Shown: one piece after another, positions 1-4,581 of the stretch
Position numbering within the stretch: position 1 is the stretch's first letter
Layout of the letters: the number at the start of each line of letters is the position of its first letter
DNA from: a bacterium
Lineage (GTDB): Bacteria > Ratteibacteria > UBA8468 > B48-G9 > JAFGKM01
Length of the DNA: 5,160 bases
Assembly: GCA_021157805.1 (NCBI GenBank)
Contig: JAGGVW010000049.1
Location: 1 to 5,160 of the forward strand
Reading direction: 5' to 3'
The notes under the pieces: model-generated
Seen by the model: only the letters and a program-made list of their open reading frames with translations
What the model was told of the DNA's origin: nothing
The model's database searches: none
Translations under genes and position numbers: made by a program

Positions 1-438
1 CCTGAAAATTCTTCTCTTACAATGGGTGGCTGGTATAATCCTCTCGGGAAATATAATTCAGAAGAACTGGGTGGACTTTCAATTACAAAGTTCTGTGAAG
101 CGTTAAGAGCAGAAGGAGTTATCTCTTCTCCTGGTTGTAACAGGCCCCTTCATCTTCATCCAGTTTTTAAAAGTATTGATGTCTATGGTGAAGGAAAACC
201 AACAAATATTGCAAGAGCAAAAAGAGATGTAAGAGAACTGTTTAAGTCACTTCCTGTTTCTGAGAGTATACCCAAAAGGGTCTTTTCTGTTCCCTGGTTT
301 AAGAAATTTATCCCTGAAAAAATTGAACAATATGCATATGGAGTCAGGAAAGTTGTAGAAAACTATGAAGAATTGCTGAAATATGATGAAGGAGACCCTG
401 AAGAAATTGGTGGCTGGAGTTTATCATTCAGTAGATAA
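1..438 (+). CDS. DegT/DnrJ/EryC1/StrS-family PLP aminotransferase, C-terminal part (5' end outside window)
   Basis: The frame is open from base 1 and ends in tandem stops (TAA TAA, 436-441), leaving 145 residues. The ATG at base 22 is internal, because coding continues in frame to the window edge. Visible family features are the C-terminal small-domain pattern: a helix resembling F-x-x-x-L-x-A-E-G-V (window residues 31-40), then N-R-P-L-H-L-H-P-V-F (47-56), a later L-P-V-S-E, a V-P-W-F strand and a final long helix. The PLP lysine and cofactor-binding domain lie upstream and cannot be seen. Known members transfer an amino group to keto-sugars (sugar-nucleotide, antibiotic or cell-surface amino-sugar synthesis) or act as dehydratases. 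The substrate cannot be told from this fragment. It runs in the same direction as the downstream phosphofructokinase, but a gap with a possible promoter separates them. The family call is solid; the function within the family is open. Confidence 0.88.
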   Translation, partial: PENSSLTMGGWYNPLGKYNSEELGGLSITKFCEALRAEGVISSPGCNRPLHLHPVFKSIDVYGEGKPTNIARAKRDVRELFKSLPVSESIPKRVFSVPWFKKFIPEKIEQYAYGVRKVVENYEELLKYDEGDPEEIGGWSLSFSR

Positions 439-443
439 TAACA

Positions 444-472
444 TTTCAAATTAAATCAGAATGTGTTAAAAT
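444..472 (+). promoter_or_regulatory. Candidate extended -10 promoter for the phosphofructokinase gene
   Basis: TAAAAT at 467-472 matches the -10 consensus in 5 of 6 positions. It is preceded by TGT (464-466), the extended -10 TG-n motif. The -35 region is weak: the best boxes are TTCAAA at 445-450 (4 of 6, 16-bp spacer) or TTTCAA at 444-449 (17-bp spacer). The start of transcription would fall near 479, giving a leader of about 15 bases that still includes the ribosome binding site. In such AT-rich DNA a chance -10 match is easy, so the TG extension and good placement are the main support. Confidence 0.4.
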
Positions 473-483
473 AATAAAAAGAT

Positions 484-489
484 GGAGGT
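484..489 (+). promoter_or_regulatory. Strong Shine-Dalgarno GGAGGT that fixes the PFK start
   Basis: GGAGGT lies four bases before the ATG at 494. An earlier in-frame ATG at 482 would overlap this site and has no ribosome binding site of its own, so 494 is the better start. This removes four residues (MEVN) from the longest reading frame. Confidence 0.85.
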
Positions 490-493
490 AAAT

Positions 494-1702
494 ATGAGTA
501 AATTGAAAGGGAATATGTTAATAGCACAAAGTGGTGGTCCAACAGTTGTTATTAACCAGAGTTTAGTGGGAGCAATTATAGAAGCGAGGAAACATAAGGA
601 GATAAAATCAATTTTTGGTGCTTTACATGGAGTTAAGGGAATACTTGAAGAGGACTTTATTGACCTTAAAAAAGAAAGCACTTTAAATCTGAAGAAAGTT
701 GCTTTTACTCCCTGTGCTGCTCTTGGAAGTGTGAGAAAAAAACCAGATGAAGAAGAATGTGAGAAAATATTCAAAATAATGCAGAAATATAATATAAGAT
801 ACTTCTTTTATATAGGAGGAAATGATTCAGCAGAAACAGCCCATATATTGAATGAAAATGCTAAAAAGGTTGGTTATGAATTCAGGTGTTTCCATATCCC
901 TAAAACAATTGATAATGATTTGAGAGAAAGTGACCACACTCCTGGATATGGTTCTGCTGCAAAATTTGTTGCTATGGCTATTATGGGAGATAATCTTGAT
1001 AACAAATCTCTACCAGGAATTAAAATAGATGTAATTATGGGAAGACATGCAGGTTTCCTTGTTGCTGCAACTTCTCTTGCTAAAATTTATGAAGATGATG
1101 GTCCACATTTAATTTATTTCCCTGAAAAACCGTTTATAATGGATAAATTTCTTTCTGATGTTGATAAAATTTATAAGAAATATGGGAGGTGTCTTATAAC
1201 TGTTTCTGAAGGAATATGCGATGAAAAAGGGGAACCAATTGCAGCAAAATTCACTCAAGAAATAGATGCTCATGGGAATGTTCAGTTAAGTGGAACAGGT
1301 GCTCTTGGTGACTTACTTGCAGGTATTATAAAAAAAGAGTTGAAAGCAGGGAGAGTTAGAGCAGATACTTTTGGATATTTACAGAGGTCTTTTCCTGCAA
1401 TTTATTCTAATGTGGATGCAAAAGAAGCATATGAAGTTGGAGAATTTGCAGTTAAAATGGCAGTTTCAGGTGATATTGATGGTTCTGTTTCAATTAAAAG
1501 AAAAAATTCTAAAAAATATAGTGTTTATTATAAAATTGTTCCTCTTTCAAAAGTTGCAAAAGAAACAAGAAGTATGCCATCAAAGTTTATTAACAGAGAA
1601 GGGAATTTTGTCACAGGTGCTTTTATTGAATATGCAAAACCTCTTATAGGAAAACTGCCTGAAATAGGAAAACTGAAAAAAGTAAAAGTTCCTAAAAAGT
1701 AA
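494..1702 (+). CDS. pfp: 6-phosphofructokinase, predicted pyrophosphate-dependent type
   Basis: The 402-residue protein belongs to the PfkA superfamily and phosphorylates fructose 6-phosphate to fructose 1,6-bisphosphate in cytosolic glycolysis. Motifs in order: N-terminal S-G-G-P (13-16) in the phosphoryl-donor loop; G-G-N-D-S (108-112); P-K-T-I-D-N-D (136-142) with the likely catalytic base Asp140; M-G-R-H-A-G (182-187); F-P-E (209-211); and Y-L-Q-R-S (295-299) near the sugar-phosphate site. In ATP-using enzymes such as E. coli PfkA the donor-site positions 104 and 124 are both Gly. Here the equivalents are Asp111 and Lys137, the residues known to block ATP and favour PPi. The enzyme is therefore predicted to use PPi and to work reversibly. 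Asn110 replaces the Asp of G-G-D; I recall G-G-N-D-S as common in one PPi-PFK subgroup. Length fits a non-allosteric single-domain enzyme with a basic C-terminal tail. The last 11 bases overlap the convergent ccdA gene. No allosteric site could be assessed. Confidence 0.93.
   Translation: MSKLKGNMLIAQSGGPTVVINQSLVGAIIEARKHKEIKSIFGALHGVKGILEEDFIDLKKESTLNLKKVAFTPCAALGSVRKKPDEEECEKIFKIMQKYNIRYFFYIGGNDSAETAHILNENAKKVGYEFRCFHIPKTIDNDLRESDHTPGYGSAAKFVAMAIMGDNLDNKSLPGIKIDVIMGRHAGFLVAATSLAKIYEDDGPHLIYFPEKPFIMDKFLSDVDKIYKKYGRCLITVSEGICDEKGEPIAAKFTQEIDAHGNVQLSGTGALGDLLAGIIKKELKAGRVRADTFGYLQRSFPAIYSNVDAKEAYEVGEFAVKMAVSGDIDGSVSIKRKNSKKYSVYYKIVPLSKVAKETRSMPSKFINREGNFVTGAFIEYAKPLIGKLPEIGKLKKVKVPKK
1646..1675 (+). 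repeat. 12-bp direct repeat in the PFK C-terminal tail
   Basis: ATAGGAAAACTG occurs at 1646-1657 and again at 1664-1675, an 18-base period that keeps the frame. It encodes two copies of I-G-K-L (residues 385-388 and 391-394) in a Lys-rich tail after the conserved fold. This looks like a small in-frame duplication; no function is implied. Confidence 0.7.
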
Positions 1703-2381
1703 GGTGGAATTTATTTATTATAAGTAAAAGCCCCAGAATTATAAGAAGTGCCCCTGTAATTACTTCTATTTTTTTGTAATGTTTTTTGATTTTAGAAAAC
1801 ACTCCAAGAAGTTTGTTAAGAAGTAAAGAAGTTAAAATAAACGGTATTCCAATTCCAAGAGAATAAAAGAGCAATAAAATCATTCCACGAAATACGGTTT
1901 TTTCATTTGCTGCTATTATTAAAATTGATGAAAGAACAGGTCCAACGCAGGGTGTCCAGCCAGCAGAAAAAGCCATACCAAAAAGAAAGGAACTGAAATA
2001 TCCAATATTTTTCTTTTTTATAACAATTCTTTTTTCTGTGTATAACTTTTTTATTTTTAAAAACCCGATTAGATGTAGACCAAAAATTATTATAATCACC
2101 CCCCCTACAATTCTTAAAATATCTTTTTTCCCAAGGAGGAGTTTTCCAATTGCAGTTGCAGAAGCACCCATAAGAACAAAAACAACAGTAAACCCGAGAA
2201 TAAAGAAAAGAGATAGAATTATAATTTTCAGAGTGTTTTCCTCTCCTGCTTTTAACTCTTCAATACTTACTCCTGTTATATAAGAAATATATATTGGAAT
2301 TAATGGAAGAATGCAGGGGCTGAAAAAAGATAAAACACCAGCGATAAAACTTACACCAAGAGAATAACTTTTAATTTCCAA
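1692..2381 (-). CDS. ccdA: CcdA-family cytochrome c biogenesis / thiol-disulfide electron-transfer membrane protein
   Basis: The 229-residue, very hydrophobic protein has about six membrane segments (roughly 8-30, 52-75, 88-108, 128-157, 164-188 and 205-223), the CcdA/DsbD-beta layout. The paired redox cysteines sit in the expected contexts: Cys23 in F-F-S-P-C-I-L-P in segment 1, and Cys145 in G-W-T-P-C-V-G-P in segment 4. Family members take electrons from cytosolic thioredoxin and pass them across the membrane to an extracytoplasmic thioredoxin-like partner, for cytochrome c maturation or other thiol reduction. No such partner (ResA/TlpA-like) and no cytochrome c gene is in the window, so the end use is unknown. 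The start is TTG at 2381-2379: it has an AGGAG site 7 bases upstream, a stop (TAA) lies seven codons upstream in frame, and no ATG or GTG lies between. It overlaps the upstream thiolase gene by 11 bases and the convergent PFK gene by 11 bases. Confidence 0.93.
   Translation of the reverse strand: MEIKSYSLGVSFIAGVLSFFSPCILPLIPIYISYITGVSIEELKAGEENTLKIIILSLFFILGFTVVFVLMGASATAIGKLLLGKKDILRIVGGVIIIIFGLHLIGFLKIKKLYTEKRIVIKKKNIGYFSSFLFGMAFSAGWTPCVGPVLSSILIIAANEKTVFRGMILLLFYSLGIGIPFILTSLLLNKLLGVFSKIKKHYKKIEVITGALLIILGLLLIINKFHLTF
1744..1775 (+). terminator. Candidate intrinsic terminator for PFK, inside the antisense 3' end of ccdA
   Basis: AGAAGT (1744-1749) pairs with ACTTCT (1762-1767), possibly extended by a G-T pair, around a loop of 10-12 bases. 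It is followed by A and then seven T (1769-1775). It begins about 42 bases after the PFK stop, a normal position. The stem is short and AT-leaning, so it may be inefficient. It lies wholly within the ccdA coding region on the other strand. Confidence 0.4.
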
Positions 2382-3234
2382 TGTATTTCTCCTGTGATTT
2401 TAAAATTCTACAGAAAGCACAGATTCTTTCACTTGTTGGTTCTCCACAGATTTCACATTCTTTAATTTCATCTCCCTCTGTTCTTATTTTTTCAGTGAGA
2501 GAGATTATACCTTTCAAAAAGTGTTCTTTAAAATCTGGTTGCCACATTTCTATATTTTCTATTGTTTCATACCATTTTTTTCTTCTTTTATCAATTTTCT
2601 GTTTATGAGAAATATAAGGGCATAAATCTTCTTCAACATAAGGGAATTTAATTTCATCACAGAACTTTTTATTATCTTTGCCTCCAGCAAAAAAAAGAGG
2701 CCTTATCCTTGAAAGTTGTTTCCCTCTCCCTGGAAGTAATGGAGTAAATTTTCCTATCCAGTCAATATTATTTCCAAGTATGTTTTTCATAAAAAAAACA
2801 ATAAAATCGTCTCCGTGATGTCCAGTACATAATTTATTTGCTCCTTCTTCTCTCGGAATTTTGTTCATTAAATATCTCTTTACAATTCCACAACTACTGC
2901 ATATCGGTCTTGGATGCTTTTTTAATTTTTTGAAATCAATTCCATAATTTTTCACATCATAAATTTTCAAAGGTATTTTACATATTTCTGCCTGTTTTTC
3001 CACTGTATCTATATATTCATCAGAAACAAAATCACCAAGTTTTATAAAAAAAGATATAAGTTTACATTTTACTTTCTTTTCTCTTATATATTCAGAAATT
3101 AGATAGCAGGCAGCACCACTGTCTTTTCCACCACTTAAACCGATGAAAATTTTATCTCCATCTTCAACAAGTTTATATTTACTTATTGTTCTGAAAATTT
3201 TTCTTTTGTATATTTTGGTGTTAAAATTTTTCAC
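2371..3234 (-). CDS. TtcA/TtuA-family tRNA 2-thiolation enzyme (PP-loop ATPase, probable Fe-S protein)
   Basis: The 287-residue cytosolic protein should adenylate a tRNA pyrimidine and replace its 2-oxygen with sulfur. The ATP-binding PP-loop S-G-G-K-D-S is at 34-39. Cys112 and Cys115 (C-S-S-C) plus Cys205 (D-L-C-P-Y) match the three cysteines that hold a [4Fe-4S] cluster in TtcA/TtuA. T-G-H-H-G-D-D at 137-143 is the second nucleotide-site motif, usually T-G-H-N-x-D-D. Cys260, 263, 272 and 275 form a C-terminal zinc finger (CxxC, eight residues, CxxC). The 90-residue spacing from Cys115 to Cys205 and the C-terminal finger resemble TtuA (2-thioribothymidine at tRNA position 54 in thermophiles) more than TtcA (2-thiocytidine 32). 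The N-terminal zinc finger of TtuA is absent. The target base is therefore unproven. The GTG start at 3234 has no Shine-Dalgarno site; a stop lies five codons upstream, and the next in-frame ATG is after the PP-loop. It is followed by overlapping ccdA. Confidence 0.88.
   Translation of the reverse strand: MKNFNTKIYKRKIFRTISKYKLVEDGDKIFIGLSGGKDSGAACYLISEYIREKKVKCKLISFFIKLGDFVSDEYIDTVEKQAEICKIPLKIYDVKNYGIDFKKLKKHPRPICSSCGIVKRYLMNKIPREEGANKLCTGHHGDDFIVFFMKNILGNNIDWIGKFTPLLPGRGKQLSRIRPLFFAGGKDNKKFCDEIKFPYVEEDLCPYISHKQKIDKRRKKWYETIENIEMWQPDFKEHFLKGIISLTEKIRTEGDEIKECEICGEPTSERICAFCRILKSQEKYIGN
2389..2393 (-). promoter_or_regulatory. Ribosome binding site AGGAG for the TTG start of ccdA
   Basis: On the minus strand AGGAG ends 7 bases before TTG (2381-2379), and it lies within the last codons of the thiolase gene. 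It is the main reason to accept the rare TTG start. A ribosome finishing the thiolase would clear this site just before re-initiation, which fits translational coupling. Confidence 0.75.
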
Positions 3235-3243
3235 AATACTGAA

Positions 3244-3272
3244 ATTTTAAATTTTTTATAAAATTATGTAAA
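3244..3272 (-). promoter_or_regulatory. Candidate sigma70 promoter giving a leaderless thiolase mRNA
   Basis: On the minus strand TTTACA (3272-3267, 5 of 6 to TTGACA) is followed by a 17-base spacer and TAAAAT (3249-3244, 5 of 6 to TATAAT). Only 9 bases separate the -10 box from the GTG start (3234-3232), so transcription would start at or within a few bases of the start codon. This agrees with the lack of a Shine-Dalgarno site. The region is very AT-rich, so chance matches are a concern. Confidence 0.5.
3257..3264 (+). promoter_or_regulatory. Weak candidate -10 element for the enolase-superfamily gene
   Basis: TATAAAAT lies 27 bases before the ATG at 3292 and could serve as a -10 box with a start near 3271. 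No good -35 sits at 16-18 bases; TTCACA at 3230-3235 matches 5 of 6 but is 21 bases away. If real, it overlaps the spacer of the minus-strand promoter, so the two could compete. Confidence 0.25.
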
Positions 3273-3277
3273 GGATA

Positions 3278-3284
3278 AAAGGAG
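3278..3284 (+). promoter_or_regulatory. Shine-Dalgarno AAAGGAG for the enolase-superfamily gene
   Basis: AAAGGAG ends 7 bases before the ATG at 3292, a good spacing that supports this start. Confidence 0.8.
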
Positions 3285-3291
3285 AAAAAGG

Positions 3292-4578
3292 ATGAGAATT
3301 AAAAAGATTAATTTAAACTTTGAAATTGAGCCATTTAAAAAGGCACTCGGGTTTAAAGGAAATTTTCTTACAGGTCTCTGGCAGGTCGTATCTTATATTG
3401 AAACAGAAAACAATTACGGAATAGGAATTGGAACTCAAAGTGTTCTCTGGTCAGATGCAGATGTTTTTTCAAAAAATACTCCGGCAGGTGGGGATGCTTT
3501 AATGTTCACCACAACTCAATATGCTCTGAATTTATTAAAAGGGCAAAAAATTAAAAATCCTGTAGAGGCAATAGAAAACATATTTGATGAAGTTCACAAT
3601 TATGCAAAAAAAATAACAGGGAAAAAAAATTTAAGAAAAACATTTACTCTAAATTCTCTTGTTTCTCTTGATAATGCTTTATGGGTGGTATATGCGAAAG
3701 AAAAAGGGAAAGAAGATTTCCTTGAAATGATACCATCAATTTACAGAAAAAATTTTAAATATAAACATAAGAAAGTTGCCTGTATTCCTCTTATATCTTA
3801 TTCTGTATCAATTAATGAAATTGAAAAGATGTTAAAAAAAGGATATTTTGTTCTGAAAATAAAAATTGGTTCAGACCCTGAGAAAGATGGAGATAGAGAG
3901 AAAATGTTGAAATGGGATATGGAGAGGATAAAAAGTATTCATGAAAGATTTAAAGATTATTCAACCCCATATACAAAAACAGGTAAACTGCCATATTATT
4001 TTGATGCAAACGGGAGATATGAGCGTAAGGAGAGATTGCAAAGATTAATTGATTATTTAGATAAAATTGGTGCTCTTTCTCAGGTAATTGTAATTGAAGA
4101 ACCATTCCCTGAAGATATAGAAATTGATGTGAGCGATTTTCCTGTAAGGATTGTTGCTGATGAAAGTGCTCATACAGAAAAAGAGGTTATAAAGAGAAGT
4201 CAGATGGGATATAAAGGAATTGCTTTAAAACCAATCGCTAAAACATTGAGTATGACATTGAAAATTTTGAATGAAAGTGAAAAAAGAGGACTTGATTATT
4301 TCTGTGCTGACCTTACTGTTATTCCTGTTGTTGCTGAATGGAATAAAAACTTTTCTGCAAGAATAAGACCGCTACCGGAGATGAAAATTCAGATGGTTGA
4401 ATCAAATGGATTTCAGTATTATAAAAACTGGAAAAAATTGCTTTCATATCATCCTTTTTATGGTAAAAAGTGGGTTGAACCAGAAAAAGGACTTTTCCAT
4501 CTGAACGATGACTTTTACAAAAAAAATGGTGGTATTTTTACCACTCCACGACATTATCAAAATTTAGTAATAATTTAA
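3292..4578 (+). CDS. Enolase-superfamily enzyme (mandelate racemase/muconate lactonizing type), substrate unknown
   Basis: The 428-residue protein has an N-terminal capping domain (about 1-150) and a TIM-barrel with the superfamily residues in order. K-I-K (189-191) on strand 2 supplies Lys191 as a likely acid/base. Likely Mg2+ ligands are Asp238 (F-D-A-N-G, strand 3), Glu269 (I-E-E-P, strand 4) and Asp290 (A-D-E-S, strand 5). Lys313 (A-L-K-P, strand 6) is the second acid/base. Lysines on both faces are typical of the muconate cycloisomerase, dipeptide epimerase and o-succinylbenzoate synthase subgroup, not the Lys/His pair of mandelate racemase. The reaction would begin by removing a proton alpha to a carboxylate. 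It is longer than the usual 350-400 residues, with an extra stretch near 215-235 before the strand-3 Asp and a C-terminal extension. No neighbour reveals the substrate: menaquinone, peptidoglycan-recycling and sugar-acid genes are all absent. The ATG has a good ribosome binding site. The stop lies 3 bases from that of the convergent gene. Confidence 0.88.
   Translation: MRIKKINLNFEIEPFKKALGFKGNFLTGLWQVVSYIETENNYGIGIGTQSVLWSDADVFSKNTPAGGDALMFTTTQYALNLLKGQKIKNPVEAIENIFDEVHNYAKKITGKKNLRKTFTLNSLVSLDNALWVVYAKEKGKEDFLEMIPSIYRKNFKYKHKKVACIPLISYSVSINEIEKMLKKGYFVLKIKIGSDPEKDGDREKMLKWDMERIKSIHERFKDYSTPYTKTGKLPYYFDANGRYERKERLQRLIDYLDKIGALSQVIVIEEPFPEDIEIDVSDFPVRIVADESAHTEKEVIKRSQMGYKGIALKPIAKTLSMTLKILNESEKRGLDYFCADLTVIPVVAEWNKNFSARIRPLPEMKIQMVESNGFQYYKNWKKLLSYHPFYGKKWVEPEKGLFHLNDDFYKKNGGIFTTPRHYQNLVII
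4519..4544 (-). terminator. Candidate intrinsic terminator for the DUF47 gene, inside the antisense 3' end of the enolase-superfamily gene
   Basis: On the minus strand GTGGTA (4544-4539), an AAAA loop and TACCAC (4534-4529) form a perfect 6-bp hairpin. C-A and then eight T (4526-4519) follow. It begins about 37 bases after the DUF47 stop. On the plus strand no T-run follows the hairpin, so it should act only on leftward transcripts. Half the stem pairs are G-C. Confidence 0.5.
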
Positions 4579-4581
4579 CTT

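Noticed and set aside
439..472. Inverted-repeat-like TAACA ... TGTTA between the DegT fragment and PFK
   Set aside because: Only about 5 pairs with a loop of more than 20 bases and no following T-run. It is not a credible terminator and overlaps the better-supported -10 element.
466..774. Open minus-strand frame of about 100 codons antisense to the PFK 5' end
   Set aside because: Its translation is a low-complexity Ser/Phe-rich sequence typical of the reverse complement of AT-rich coding DNA. It covers the conserved PFK frame and the PFK start and resembles no family I know.
1371..1649. Second plus-strand frame inside PFK
   Set aside because: It is out of frame with the well-conserved PFK coding sequence, and its product is rich in Gln/Leu/Lys with no motif.
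1641..1691. Possible leftward terminator for ccdA inside PFK (AGGAA/TTCCT pairing, and a CCT-AGG mini-hairpin before TTTT)
   Set aside because: Stems of 3-5 pairs with bulges or very short T-runs, and part of the pairing comes from the direct repeat. Too weak to call.
2038..2608. Two plus-strand frames (2038-2283 and 2381-2608) antisense to ccdA and the thiolase
   Set aside because: Both mirror genes with clear catalytic or redox motifs on the minus strand, and their own products show no recognisable domain.
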